A stretch of DNA of 64,000 bases, from assembly GCA_037179515.1 (NCBI GenBank), contig JAXCGZ010022652.1, positions 129,501 through 193,500 of the forward strand, given 5' to 3'. The translations under genes and the position numbers were made by a program. Of the stretch, positions 1-13,103 are shown one piece after another. The stretch comes from Halocaridina rubra (Eukaryota; Arthropoda; Malacostraca; Decapoda; Atyidae). The notes under the pieces were generated by a model that saw only the letters and a list, made by a program, of their open reading frames with translations, was not told where the DNA came from and did no database searches. Each line of letters opens with the position of its first letter. Position 1 is the stretch's first letter.

Positions 1-2131
<2,131 letters not shown>

Positions 2132-2279
2132 TTATTCTACGTGTGTTTAGACTATGCAGATTTGGAATAACACATGTCCTCAATAATAATAATAATATAA
2201 TTCAAATTACAAGAATAACATGAGCGAAAAAACGTGGTACACTATAGAGACTAATCGCCTCATTTTCAATGAAGACCTT

Positions 2280-2655
2280 GGCGAGAGTACAGCAGTCCCA
2301 CTTTCCCCTCCTTTGCTCCTCCCTAGCCTACCGGTTAAGTCAACTGCTCAACGCTACCACACACCTGTTGTCCACCGTATATAGAGTAAGTTAAGTTATT
2401 TTTTTGTTTACCTGTACATCTTGAATACTGTATTTGTTTATTTTTATCTTGCTTACTTACGTATTTTAGCTTGCTTATGTACTTGTAAAATGTATTTAAC
2501 TAGTTTATTTCTTTGGTATAGTATGTTTATACATGCTTGTGGAACATAACCATACCTATTAACATTACTCCTTATGGAAATATACAATTTGAATTAGGCA
2601 AAATTTGAATTACACAAGCTTTTTGAGAACCTATCCTCGGGTAAAATCAGAAGAG
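2280..2655 (+). repeat. Fragment of dispersed repeat E, 3' part
   Basis: By eye this matches 56273-56640: a pyrimidine-rich block, GTTAAGTCA, CACCGTATATAGAGT, then ATTTCTTTGGTATAG, TTATGGAAATA and TTTTGAGAACC in the same order. The fragment is directly followed by a (TA)n tract. It lacks the 5' half seen in the complete copy at 55545-56653. Confidence 0.6.
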
Positions 2656-2656
2656 A

Positions 2657-2819
<163 letters not shown>

Positions 2820-3111
2820 ACAGACGCTCCCCAACTTAAGAACGGGATTATGTTCTGAATTTTTTGTAAGTTTATATATTGTATGTACAGTACTGTATTG
2901 GGTGTACAGTACTGTATATGTCTACCAAACATTCCTACTTCATGTACGTAACATAACATAGTTGAGGTAGAACATAATACATTTGTTTTCTTATCCCAAA
3001 GACACATGATGCAAGATTGCGAGTCTTGAAACACTTGCTGCATAATAATTGTATGCACTGCACTTGTTACATGTTCGCATGTTGGATGTTCGTAAGTTGC
3101 GGAGCGTCTGT
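2820..3111. mobile_element. Short non-autonomous DNA element (MITE-like) with terminal inverted repeats
   Basis: The left end reads ACAGACGCTCCCCAACTTAA and the reverse complement of the right end reads ACAGACGCTCCGCAACTTAC. The match runs about 24 bp with two mismatches. The element is about 292 bp and has no coding capacity. The left side abuts a (TA)n tract, so a TA target duplication cannot be told apart from the microsatellite. Superfamily not assigned. Confidence 0.6.
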
Positions 3112-3624
3112 CAGTCATTGGCGTTACAGATATAAAGGATACTGTACAAAGTTTCAAAGACTGGCGTAAGTAATCTATAGTTCTGAGTCATGTATTATTT
3201 TGGTCTCATATCTGCTGGTATCTTTTCTCTGAGCCCTGGAAAAAGTTAGAAAATAAATGTTAGAAAGATAAATATATGTTAGTTTTTTAATTTTACATTC
3301 TCCATTCTGTAAAATATAATACAATGACTGAAACAATGGGTGATGTCATAATCTATCTATATACAAAAGCCATATTCCCCGGTGGGTGGCTGAGTCAAAG
3401 CCAAATACCTTGACTCTTTGCAGGAGAAAATACTGAGGAGGGGATTCCCAGTCCCTTTGCTCCATGCAGAGGAACATGGAGGAAAAATTCTTCCCCCTCG
3501 CTCAGGGGGCAATAATGTCATAATATTGTTCTGAAAACAGTTTGTGAACAATCAGAGAATACACAAATTTTTATAGCAATAATAACAAAACGCTATGTTA
3601 ATACCAATGCCTTATTGGAATTCC

Positions 3625-4378
3625 TAGTACACCTTGTTCCTTTTATGCGCGATTTTTTTTTTATCCCTGAAATTGCAATAACGCCCCCAAAAAATAATAG
3701 TAAAAAATTCGAATTTCGCAAATAATCCTCCCCCCCCCCAAAAAAAAAAAATAATGAGTAAATAAGCACCAGCGGACGTTTCTTCCACGAGTTCAAAGAG
3801 GGTTACGATAAGAAAAGATCATCATCATTATACATTATATATACACCCACCCTACCTCTGTCATATGTCTATCTAATTTACATTTGAAGGTGTCTAAGGT
3901 ATTGGCAATTACAATCCTACTAGGAATACTCTATTGTATTACCATGCCAATTTTCACCAATTTCCCTTCTGAACCTAAATTTATCAAGCTTAAATCCATT
4001 ACCCATTATGAGTTCTGGTTTGATCATGAATTTTTAAAACTTTATTAATATCACTCTTGTTAATCCCTTTGCCCACTGCATAATAGAGTACAGTACAGTA
4101 ATGTATGTTAATTTCTAGCTGTAAAGTGAATGTCAATATGTTTTGTATACTCTTAAAAATAGATACAGGGCTTCCTGCTTTGCTATGTAGTAATAAAATA
4201 TGTTTTTTACTTATCTTATATCTCTGGCATGGTGTGTCTATGTAAGGTTTGGAACGTATCTATGCCCTTTATCATTGTTTCCTATGAAAAAGGACTCGTT
4301 TTTGCACGCGATTTTCCATTTACCCGACACTTCTGAGAACCTATCTAGGCGTTATTCTGAGAACTAGGTGTATAAACA
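3625..4378. repeat. Probable diverged repeat-E copy interrupted by a LINE fragment
   Basis: The left border (ACACCTTGTTCCTTTTATGC) and the reverse complement of the right border (ATACACCTAGTTCTCAGAAT) share ACACCT-GTTC and resemble the CACCT ends of the 55545-56653 copy. The part from about 4070 follows the 3' half of that copy (GCATAATAGAGT, TTACTTATCTTAT, TGAGAACCTATC). The middle, 3830-4060, is unrelated LINE sequence. Homopolymer runs at 3650-3755 make the left half hard to align. Confidence 0.4.
3830..4060 (-). pseudogene. 3' remnant of a CR1-like LINE ORF2 (not family A)
   Basis: Read on the minus strand, the fragment gives the typical C-terminal tail of CR1/L2-group ORF2 proteins: NGFKLDKFRFRREIG, then a WN-type segment, then a (D/N)TFKxxLDRHM-like end. 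Several stops and shifts interrupt it. It differs from the LINE-A tail, so it is a separate, older family. Only about 75 codons remain. Confidence 0.5.
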
Positions 4379-5231
4379 TATGGATAAGGGAAAAAATCAA
4401 CTCTAAATATATAGAAAACTTAATATATCTTTCAGTATTTGAATTTATTTTATAAATTTACTGCTGCTTACAAGATTAATATATGAAGCCGTATTGCTTT
4501 CGCCTTGTAAATTTTGAAAGTTTAGATACGAACAAAGAAGAGACAGTCGGTATGCTAAGGCTAATAGATTTAAATTGATTTTGTTGAATATCCAGTTTTA
4601 CAGTAATCGGAATATATTTGCAAATCAAAATGTTTTCAGTAGTCAAAATATTGTATCATCAGATCATTATATTAACTTTATTCAATGGGGAAGTATGTGT
4701 TTTTAGTACATGTAATTTTCTACTAGTATATGTACTTAGTTTACTTAGAAAGGATAAAAAGAGAAGACCTAACCCAGTCTGTAGAAATAACACTGGGTAG
4801 CTAACCAGTGCTGAACTATCAATTCATATAATTTCTTTTGGTGCTAAGGGAAGTTCATGAACAACAGCAACAACCACGAAATACATTAACTGCACAAAAT
4901 AAAATAATGAAGTACCAATATGACTACTATACGGAATTTTTATTTTTGTCTCCATGCATCTTTTCTTGTCTCTTAGATGGAGTCATAGCCTTTCCTGAAT
5001 AGATTATCTTTCAAAATAGACTAAGCATAGTTCCAGTCGCATGTTCCCATTGATTAACCGTTTTACATGCTCTATTGGTGGTGGGGTGTACACACCAGCT
5101 CACAGAGAGTTCAAAAATAACACTCCCCTTCTTCCTGCACTTGGCACATTGCCAGTGCCTTCATTTAAACTTTTTCGGACATAGTATACGAGCATAATTT
5201 AGAATCCTGACAGCTGGTGAGTTATTTGTAC

Positions 5232-5515
5232 ATCGCCATGTGGCTCAGAAGTAGGGAGCTTGAGCCTCGCAGGGTGGATTTTGAGTCTGTTCCTATATTG
5301 CGATGTGGTGAGCTAATGAGTATGGAGCTTGAGCTTGGTGGGTTTTGAGTCTATTCATAAGTTGCCATGTGGTGAGCTAATGAGTAGGGAGCTTGAGTCT
5401 TGCAGGGGGGATTTTGAGTATTCCTACATTGTCAAGTGGTGAATTTATGAGTAGGAAGCTTGAAGCCTCACAGGGTGGATTTTGAGTCTATTCCTACATT
5501 GCCATGTGATGGGTT
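5232..5515. repeat. Minisatellite, period about 66 bp, about four units
   Basis: The phrase GAGCTTGAG/GAAGCTTGA, followed by a G-rich run, TTTTGAGT, TTCCTA and CATTGCCATGTGGTGA, recurs near 5256, 5322, 5388 and 5457. Units differ by substitutions and small indels. No coding meaning is apparent. Confidence 0.8.
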
Positions 5516-6799
5516 TTTAGTGTGTGTGGCATTGGCTACATGGAATTGTTTGACACCGTTTGTGGAATTGGCTACATGGAATTGTTTGACACTGTTTTCT
5601 CCTGTATCTTCTTCATTCAAGAATTCAAGACGTGGTTGCCTGGTACCAGGTTGCTGCAGTAAAGTATCACAAGTTTATTGTCAAACGAAGCTGTCAGCCC
5701 ACCACCAAAGGTGGTTCGTTACTTGTGTTTATATTTTTTCAGGCTAAAACTACAATATTTTTAGTATTTCCAAGGTTTTTTGCCTGTGGTTGATGTACTT
5801 CGCAGTCTTTCCTTACTATGTTACCATCCTCAGAACAGTTTAATTGGGTGCTATGAACTGACCGAGCTTCCTGTCTTGCACATACTGGAAGAAGAAGAAA
5901 CCTACTACCCTCAACTTACTGCTTGAGATTTAGTTTTAGTCTCATGAGACTGAACAAGAGTCCAGCTTGGTAAGATGTGAATAAAGGAGGAATTATTTTT
6001 TTTTTCTAAGCTCTCTGTGAGTGGGTGCACTGCCCCCACCACCTGTAGAGTCTGCAATTTGGATTACCAACGAACATATGTGTGGCTGGAACTATGTTCT
6101 GACAATATATTGATAGCACTTCAACTCTGGCTTGATTACACCTCGACCAGAGAGAGACTCTCGATGGGCTGTATGAAAACTGCAAAATACACTTTTCCTT
6201 CCCCGAAGTGCATTTATTATCACTTTTATATGCACTTTTCTATCATGAATTTATGCAAACTGCTCAATAGTGCTACTTTGTATTAAGTATTAGTCTATAT
6301 GTTGTCTTTTTAGTGCTGAAAGAACTTTTTGAACAACAGCCAAGGAAACTAATACACAACTCTGAAATAATTACGTACCTCCTCAGTACTACTACTACAA
6401 AGACATGATAAAGGTCAGAATAAACTGGGATAGCTTGAGACTATTTCTGGCAGTCAACCTTGGTATGGCCTGATCTTGCTCACTACCTATTGTGTGCATC
6501 AAGTTTTAAAATGCATTTGAGAGGAAGTATTATTTATTACTGTTCTTGACTTTTCTACTTTCTCCTCTTATTGGGACAACCTTGCTTATTCAGGAGAGGG
6601 AAGGGAATAAATATTGGAAAAAATATGAATAACTCTGTTACGCCATAATATCAATATGTTGACTTTATCCTTCTCTGGGTCTTGTGAGTCTAGCATGTAA
6701 TATACATTACTGAACTTTTTAGATTAAAGACAGGGAGTGACACAGGGAGACACGTTCACTCTCAATGTGCTGTTTTAATACAAAATGCAAATGACTTAC
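5516..6799. other. No gene recognised; downstream flank or last intron of reelin
   Basis: If the splice donor at 6799 is used, this stretch lies in a further reelin intron and might hide a small tail exon on the minus strand. I looked for a short basic tail exon behind an acceptor and found none I could defend. If the TAA at 6798-6796 is the true stop, this is 3' UTR and intergenic DNA. Confidence 0.4.
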
Positions 6800-6927
6800 A
6801 GAACAATTTCCACGTTGTCAATTGCCCAGTGGTCTGTATTTGTACCGTCATGGTCCGGCTGCCACCACCGCAGCTGGATTCCATACCTCTTGGCTTCATA
6901 AGGTAAGCTGTATGCTACACGCCGTGC
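6800..6927 (-). CDS. RELN: Reelin, exon for the end of subrepeat 8B (last coding exon seen)
   Basis: Secreted extracellular-matrix signalling protein, acting in vertebrates through lipoprotein receptors. The exon starts in phase 0 after ACACATCAG and reads ARRVAYSLPYEAKRYG, then IQLRWWQPDHDGTN, then TDHWAIDNVEIVL. The RWWQP...GT...D-W-A-(L/I)-D-(H/N)-VE pattern is the hallmark of the end of the last reelin repeat. After GTTCT comes GTAAGT, a near-perfect donor that in the unspliced frame also gives CTG TAA, a stop. Either the exon is spliced (as I recall for the vertebrate gene, to a small basic tail exon) or translation ends at 6796. The family call is secure; which end is used is unknown. 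Confidence 0.9.
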
Positions 6928-6939
6928 CTGATGTGTATA

Positions 6940-7600
6940 TTTTAACCTTCAGAATTTTATAAGTGTTTAAACTTTGATGTTATGAGTACTTTTTTTCTTT
7001 TTATTCAAATAAATATTTTATTAATTCTGTCGAAAAAAAAAATTCACACAATGTTACATATTATGTTAGCCTTCAGAAATTACTTTGAGTGTTTGAACTT
7101 TGATGTCAGGAGTAATTTTTTTTTAATGCAATAAGAGTTTTCTTAATTCTCTACTGGCAAATATAGAAATGCACCAAATGATGTATATATTATTTCAGCC
7201 TTCAGCAAATTCTTTAATATGTGTTTGATGTCAGGAGTAACTTTTTTTTTTATTTAAATAAGAGTTTTATTAATTCTGTACTTGCAAAAATAGAAATTCA
7301 CCAAATGATGTATATTATTTTAGCATTCCGATATTTCATTAAGACATGTTTGAACTTTGATGTCAGGAATAACTTACATTTTTATTTAAATAAAAGTGTA
7401 ATTTATTCTGCGTTGGCAAAAAGAGTAATTCACCATGTGATATACAGTATATTATTTTAGCCTTCAGATATTTCTCATAGATATGTTTAATGCCAGGAGT
7501 AACTTATTTGTCTAGTTTAAATAAAAGTGTTATTGATTATGCGTTGGAAAAATAAAGAAATCACCGACTAATATATCAATTTTAGACGTGTTAGCAAATG
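6940..7600. repeat. Intronic tandem repeat, period about 125 bp, about five units
   Basis: The reelin intron 6928-7617 is almost entirely this repeat. The recurring phrase (AG)CCTTCAGA(A/T)AT...GTTTGAACTTTGATGTCAGGAGTAAC, a T-run, TTTAAATAA(A)AGTGTTATTAATTCTG, then a GGCAAAAATAGAAATTCACC block starts near 6944, 7070, 7198, 7322 and 7459. Units are diverged and differ in length at T-runs. Confidence 0.8.
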
Positions 7601-7617
7601 AGGAAAATTTCTAATAC

Positions 7618-7789
7618 CTTTCTGAAGTCTAAAGGGTCGTGGACGTTTATGGTGTTCCATATGATTCCATTATTAATAGTATACTGAAGTATTACTCCTT
7701 TGTCTAGAGCTCGCTGGGGATCGCCAAGATTGACATAGCAGGACGGAGTATTGTCATGGCTCCCGATTCTTAGCACAAACATTATTTTA
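7618..7789 (-). CDS. RELN: Reelin, exon in subrepeat 8B
   Basis: After the acceptor TTATTTTCTAG the exon begins with one base that completes a Ser codon, then reads KIMFVLRIGSHDNTPSC, with GVILQYTINNGIIWN and VHDPLDFRK further on. The donor is AAG|GTATTA. The segment A/S-K-IMFVL-IGS followed by GV-LQY--NNGI-W is specific to the end of vertebrate reelin. Phase 2 in and phase 0 out match both neighbours. One cysteine is visible near residue 17. No stop or indel, so the gene looks intact here. Confidence 0.93.
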
Positions 7790-7879
7790 CTAGAAAATAA
7801 GTATTAAAAGGATGAAAGTTATGTCAATGGCCTGAAAAGCATTTTTACATTAATCAGGAGAAGCCTGCATTCTAATTTT

Positions 7880-8045
7880 CATCGTAGCTTAGCCAGTAGA
7901 GTGCTTGACTCGGAAAGTGATGTACCCGTGTTCGAGTCCCAGTAAGGGTGATAGGAAGGGCATCCAGCCTTCATTTCCCAACTTCAATCTATCGGTGTCC
8001 TCCCCCAAATGGGGACTAATAGTGGCATAAAACGTAAAAAAATAA
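7880..8045 (+). mobile_element. tRNA-derived SINE (family 1)
   Basis: The head has a pol III A-box-like block (TAGCTTAGCCAGTAGAGTG) and a B-box-like block (TGTTCGAGTCCC) 30-35 bp apart. A GGAAGGGCATCCAGCC core follows, then a TGGCATAAAAC tail and a short A/T-rich run. It sits in a reelin intron opposite in direction to the gene. The spacing rules out a functional tRNA because the tail continues far beyond the tRNA end and has no CCA-proximal stem. Confidence 0.7.
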
Positions 8046-8461
8046 TAATAAATAAAAAGTGCAGTATATATGCTCATGAGCAAGTAATTATGGTTGGGGA
8101 GATGCAAATAAGTAAAGTTTGTTATCTTCCTAATTTCTTTGTCTGTTCCTCATTGTCTCTGGTGGGAAATGGCAGCATATAATAAAAAAAAAATATATAT
8201 ATTGTTCTACTTTTGTATCATTTATGGTTACACAAACCACTTCTGTCTCAATTTATTCAATATTCTAAATTTTAAATGAGTTTTGGAATGAATATTTTTG
8301 CCTTCTTGTAACCTGAGCTCATGCAGACACTGTTTCACTATTAAAGCCTCATATCTAATAGAGTTGAGGGGCTGTCCCTCACTAGCAAAGAGCTGTACAA
8401 TCCCCTTTCGGAAGTCGAACTCAGTGCCTCCTGATTTAATGATACTTCTCATATGTCTTAC

Positions 8462-8684
8462 CTTGCTCTGCGGGCATCCATGTCTTTAGTAATAGCATGA
8501 CGTGTTCCACAGCCAGAAAAATACAAATGTTTGCCGTGACCATAAGGAGCCAAGGAATTGCATCCCAAACCGACACCACCTCCTGATATCTCCAACCAAT
8601 TTGCCTCAATTCCTGCTTCGAATCCATCCACAAGACTTGTAGGAAGAGGACTTGAAGCAGAAGGCACTGGCAAACATGATTCAC
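8462..8684 (-). CDS. RELN: Reelin, end of last EGF-like module and start of subrepeat 8B
   Basis: The exon enters in phase 1 (acceptor CTCAAATAG), completing Gly and then Glu-Ser-Cys, which is the last cysteine of the EGF-like module in the preceding exon. It then reads FEAGIEANWLEISGG, GVGLGCNSLAPYGHG and KHLYFSGCGTRHAIT. The pattern F--G-----W-----GG---GCG-L------LYF-GCG-R-A is the conserved opening of a reelin B subrepeat. It leaves in phase 2 (GCAAG|GTAAGA). Cysteine spacing is complete and the frame is open throughout. Confidence 0.93.
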
Positions 8685-9099
8685 CTATTTGAGAGTTGAA
8701 ACTCCCTGTTACATATTATTCTCGCTGATGTAATTCATTATTTTACATAACTAGTGGAAGTAGCTTATTTAAAAAAAAAATATGTATAAATGTCTTGATA
8801 AAGACAAATACAGTGAAGTAGTATGCAGCCTATCATAAGAAAAAAGGCACAAGATAATACATACATGTGATGCCATATCACGTGAAACAGAGGCATCTCT
8901 GTGAAGCACCGAACATGTTATTGTAATTTCAAGATAATGAGAGGTATCTTTATTTATATACATGACCCCATTCCCCTTTGAAAGGGGGTTGGCTGAGACA
9001 AGAAACACGCATTCATTACAATCCAACACATACCTCAATTACTCCTCAATTACACAGTAAACAACTCGTTGCACATAGAAATCCTGATATATTACGTAC

Positions 9100-9260
9100 C
9101 AATGAAGCCTTCATCGCACACGCACTGTGCTGCCAGACAGTCTCCGTGACCGTGACAGTGTTCTGGACAAGGGTCACCCACATAGACGTCATCCAGAGAC
9201 CAGGGTATTGTTTTACTCCCGTGTCCAACAGTCTCCTGAACCCATCGTAGTTGAGTCGTG
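9100..9260 (-). CDS. RELN: Reelin, end of subrepeat 8A and EGF-like module
   Basis: The acceptor is CTCAACGTAG; the first base completes Ser. The exon reads TTQLRWVQETVGHG, then IPWSLDDVYVGDPC, then PEHCHGHGDC and CVCDEGFIG. The LRW-Q ... W-LDDVY-G- - -C motif ends a reelin A subrepeat. It is followed by a compact EGF-like domain whose spacing is C-x3-C-x5-C-x4-CxC-x6-C, with the last cysteine supplied by the next exon. Donor G|GTACGT, phase 1. An earlier AG (GTAACGCAG) would break the frame, so the 9260 start was chosen. Confidence 0.92.
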
Positions 9261-9636
9261 CTACGTTGAGACAACTGCGTTACTCATTGTTATAATTTTA
9301 ATAAATATTACCCTATTTTACCATTTAGAAGGGTGGCCACAACTAAAAAGGAAGGTAAACTATAAACTGTATCACTAAAAGCATCATTAACACGCTGCCA
9401 TAAAAAACGCTTGATGCAGAGCATGGATTTTTCTGGAGCATTTCTCAGTTTATCCCAGTTTATTCTAATCCCTTTATAAGTGTTTGGTATTGCTCGCTAA
9501 TGTCTGTCAAGGCATGTTGTATATCACTATGTGCCAATTCAATATGTCTTGCATGCATCTCACGCTCCTGAATGCAAAGATTTCCTGGACATGTAATAAA
9601 ATTTACAAAATACTCTGGCTACAATGATGATCTGGT

Positions 9637-9815
9637 TTTACATCACGGACTCCCTTTTCTAATAAGAGCTAGGATGGTGCCTTCTTCCAAAGAACATTGG
9701 TTTTGGCAAAGCAACTGTTACCCTGAAAGAATGCCCTTTCTGGCCTAAGACCATGGCGGGCCTCGCACCGATGACCTGACAAATCAAAGTCACGAGCATT
9801 ACCACCTGGCCACGA
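9637..9815 (-). mobile_element. tRNA-derived SINE (family 2), minus orientation
   Basis: The reverse complement starts with a GCCATCGTGGCCAGGTGGTAA head and contains TCATCGGTGCGAGGCC (B-box region, degenerate). It ends with the family tail: TTTGCCAAAACCAATG, a CCTAGC block, AAAGGGAGTCCGTGATG and TAAAACC. The same tail occurs at 17470-17545 and 29140-29230. It lies in the 9261-9970 reelin intron. Confidence 0.7.
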
Positions 9816-9970
9816 TGGCTACAATACTCTAACTACAATGAGGCATTGTATATACCAATCATACAAACAAATATACATTTATACAGATTCACTAGAGACT
9901 ATGCAGTCTTACCAACTTTAATATTAATCTTCAACAAGTGACATAAAGAATATATTTTCAAAGCGCATAC

Positions 9971-10224
9971 CTGGCCCATGTTTTCTCTGGCAAAGGAACT
10001 GTGATTCTGGTCCAGTGAGAGTATATGTCTGCTTTGAAAATTGACTGTGGGTGATACGAGTATGGTATGCAGTCTGGATCTGGTGAGGTTCCCGGCAGAC
10101 AGGAGTCTCTCACCAACTGCCAACCCGTGACACCGCCATCCAGGCTGTACTGAAGAGTTACTCCAGAATCTTCAGAACTACAAGACTGTTGTTGTTGCTG
10201 GGATTCTCCACAGCCAACTGAAAG
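9971..10224 (-). CDS. RELN: Reelin, core of subrepeat 8A
   Basis: Starts in phase 0 after TTTCTTTGGACAG and reads LSVGCGESQQQQQSC, GVTLQYSLDGGVTGW, QLVRDSCLPG and HWTRITVPLPEKTWA. The order (L/F)x(L/V)GCG ... LQYS-DGG--W-L---C-P ... HWTR-T-PLP--TW is the reelin subrepeat beta-jelly-roll signature. A short Gln run of five codons (CAG CAA CAA CAA CAG) is present near the start. Donor GCCAG|GTATGC, phase 2. No disabling change is seen. Confidence 0.94.
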
Positions 10225-10319
10225 CTGTCCAAAGAAAATCCAACACGTCATAAGTTCATATTACAGGCTAAAATTGGAAAGAAAATTTTATATGATTAAA
10301 TTTTAAATGATTTTGAATG

Positions 10320-10445
10320 GTAGCGGACACAGATTCATCGAAGTTACAGAATTAAGGCTGGATGCTCTTCCTAATGCCCCATTTTGGGCTCGAACACGGA
10401 TTTGTTACTTCCCAAGTCAAGCGCTCTAACCACTATGTCATTGCA
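10320..10445 (-). mobile_element. tRNA-derived SINE (family 1), minus orientation, truncated
   Basis: The reverse complement shows ATAGTGGTTAGAGCGCTTGA (A-box region), GTGTTCGAGCCC (B-box) and AGGAAGAGCATCCAGCC, the same order as the 7880-8045 copy. It lies in the 607-bp reelin intron and is missing most of the tail. Confidence 0.65.
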
Positions 10446-10831
10446 GTCCCCTGGATATGTATGACAGTTAACTCTCCTATATTTTGGGATATATTTGCAA
10501 TAATCAAATTATATACAGTAATACGTAAATCAGCAAATATTTCATTTGCATATACTGTTCTCTTCAATGAGGCTATATACAATTATATGAGTGAAAGCTA
10601 GTGTGATCACTTTTATCATAATGCCAATTCTGCTGAAGGTAGTAGGGAAGCCCTATATGTAACAAAAGTATCAAGGCTATAAGCTACACTCTACCTCACC
10701 TATCCTTGTTCTACTCTTATCAGATAGTCTGTTGCTCCCCTCTTATTTGTTGTTCTTATAATATGCACCGGACAAAGAATGATTTTTTCCATAACATCTT
10801 GTATATACTGTTATCAACAATTCTCTCTCAC

Positions 10832-10990
10832 CTTAAACTGCAGAACGTGTCCTTCATTGATAATAAGTTCTTGCGTAGTGATGGCTCTATGACCAGGAGA
10901 GGCTGCACCCCATACAAGCGACCCGTTTGTGTCTGCTGAACAATAGTCCTTTTTATTCTCGCTATGGGGTGCAAAGAGCCACTCAGAGAT
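10832..10990 (-). CDS. RELN: Reelin, N-terminal part of subrepeat 8A
   Basis: 53 codons, phase 0 at both ends, between acceptor TGTTTTCTGACAG and donor TTTAAG|GTGAGA. It reads ISEWLFAPHSENKKDYC, SADTNGSLVWG and ELIINEGHVLQFK. In reelin subrepeats a W-----P-----C ...S-V--G ... (L/V)Q(F/L)-(L/V) strand order precedes the GCG strand, and the next exon supplies exactly that continuation (QFK|LSVGCG). Junction phase and protein continuity both support the call. Confidence 0.9.
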
Positions 10991-11657
10991 CTGTCAGAAA
11001 ACAAATATGTTTGCCTTAAGTCTTCTTGTTCCTTGCAGTAATTTGTAAATATTAATAAGTCATGAAAATATGCGGATGTTCAATTACTATTTTATGACAC
11101 AACACTAAGACGGGTAAAGAAAATGGCCCTCATTGAGCCCGGGCACCAAGAAATCACTGAGAAGAAGAAAAAGTAGTGGCTTCATTACAAGGTAGAAATA
11201 TGAGAATGATAAACAATAAGCAAATGATAAGTTCAAAGAATAGCCAATGTAATGAAGATCTGAAAATATGGCAAGGTTATGCCCTGAGATGACAATAGAT
11301 CATATTATTGAAGGAAGAAAGGTCTTTGAGAGTTAGGGAAGATAGGAGCAGGAATTGAGTTCCAGAGTCGGGAGGTGGAAGGAGAGAAGCTCATCTTCCC
11401 AAATACAACCGAAGTTCTATCCATAATGTTAATATTTCTTGCATTAAAGGATACCTATACTTGTTTAAAAAAAAAGTACTAATCCAAAAAATTTTCAAAG
11501 CAAATGAAATAAGAAAAAACACTCTGAGGAAGGAAAAGTGTTTTCTTGAGTCTCCAAGCAGGCTGTCAAGAGCCTCTCTTTTCCGGAGTTGCATCCTAAC
11601 TGGAATACTCTCCCCCAATAGAGACAAAACTAATGGTTCCAGCCACAAAAGCAAGTC

Positions 11658-12375
11658 TGTAATTACCTTATTGTGCTTACGGGAAAGAAACCTACGCTCG
11701 TAACTCTATGTCTCCTTGTTGGTTCCATTTTTGTACTCATTGATATTTATCAAAGTTGTCCATAAAACTATGGATTGAGTTAGCATTAACTATCTCCTCA
11801 CTTAACGAATTCCAATCAGCAATACTTTTACAATAAAAACGTACTTTCTTACATCTTGCAAAGAATTTTCTTACGAAGCTTCAAACTATGACCTCTAGTT
11901 CTAGAGCCACCCATATCTAAATATCAACCCCTATCCACTCTGTCATAACCATAAAAGAATTTAAAAACCGTCACCATATCCTCCCTTCATTCTTCTAGCT
12001 TCGAGTGATGGTAAGTCTAATTTTCTTTACCTTTCCTCATAATTAAGACTGCGTATTTCTGGTACCAGTTTCGTGGCAAGTCTTTGAACTTTTACCAGAT
12101 TAATTATGTGCCGTTTCAAGTGTGGATTCCAAAAGGGAGCTTCATATTCAAGCTTTGGCCTCACATAGGTTGTTACATAAATATTTCTGAAACCTTGTCC
12201 ATGTGCCTAAAGGCTACCCTAACTATGTCATTTATATGCATTGCTCGAGACAGATTTGCTATATTTACTCCTAGATCTTTCTCATTCACTGTCTCTTAAA
12301 GTTCTACTCTTGCTGTTTAGTATCCAAGCTTGGGGCTTCTCGCACTTATACCCATTCTCAATACCTTAGGTGTGA
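11658..12375 (-). pseudogene. LINE-A copy A0, old 3' fragment of ORF2
   Basis: A minus-strand fragment starting with the family-A 3' tail (TAATTACCTTATTGTGCTTA on the plus strand), then the tail hairpin region and the C-terminal half of ORF2 up to the RT thumb region near 12375. It is clearly more diverged than the other family-A copies in the window, with many substitutions and broken frames. It lies in the 1.7-kb reelin intron 10991-12737. Confidence 0.85.
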
Positions 12376-12737
12376 TTCCAGTTTACATGCTTTAATGGTG
12401 ATGGAGGTCAAGAGTCCAGCTCTTGGGGAGTTCAGATAAATAACTGTCCCTTTTTATCACGTTATTTAATAATAAAACTTCCAAGATATAAGTAGCAGGA
12501 AGGAGAGTGGGCAGTGACAGGCTTTATAGAGACAGAAAAATATGCCTTTTCCTTCTCGAAGTGCCGTTTTTATGGTTGTATCTATGCATATCATCAAGAA
12601 AATACACTGTCTACTTACATTTACATACCACAGTACTGTAAATAAAAATTGCAAAAACAGTCACAACATTGTGTCGTCACACAATGTTGAGAAATGGAAC
12701 TGTAAATAGTTTCATAATTTAAGTCTTCCAGACTTAC

Positions 12738-12855
12738 TGTGGGCTCGCCTTCAAAATGATCCATAAGCTCAGCAGCGCTAATTTCAGATCCCCCGATATA
12801 CAAATCATCCAGAGACCATGCTGGCGGAGAATCATCTAGCCGTGGTTGCCAGAAC
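12738..12855 (-). CDS. RELN: Reelin, end of repeat 7 and linker to subrepeat 8A
   Basis: After acceptor CATTGTTCACAG the first base completes Arg. The exon reads FWQPRLDDSPPAWSLDD, then LYIGGSEISAAELMDHF and EGEPT. The (F/W)WQP ... P-WSLDDLYIGG motif closes a reelin B subrepeat; the rest is the linker and the start of the next subrepeat. Donor CCCACA|GTAAGT, phase 0. The previous exon is 34 kb away at 46906, and its phase-2 end fits this start exactly (AG + G = Arg). Confidence 0.92.
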
Positions 12856-13103
12856 CTGTGAACAATGAAGAGTGTATTTTCTACTATTTAATCATTCAAT
12901 GCAATAGAGATGTGCTTTATACCATGACTGAGTGATATTTTAGAATTTACATTTCGTTCTTCTGTCTCCTGGTGCGAGGGACAAAAAATACAGCCACTTT
13001 GCTTCTCTTTCTGTCGTAGCAGGTGATTAAATGAAGTGGATATAGAGGAATGGGAATCTTCCCGTCCATTACTTTCCAGTAGTGAGGAGTAAAGGCTTAC
13101 AAG

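Noticed and set aside
5460..5747. 95-codon plus-strand ORF after the 66-bp minisatellite
   Set aside because: Starts inside the repeat and has internal duplicated words (LATWNCLT) from local repetition; no family resemblance.
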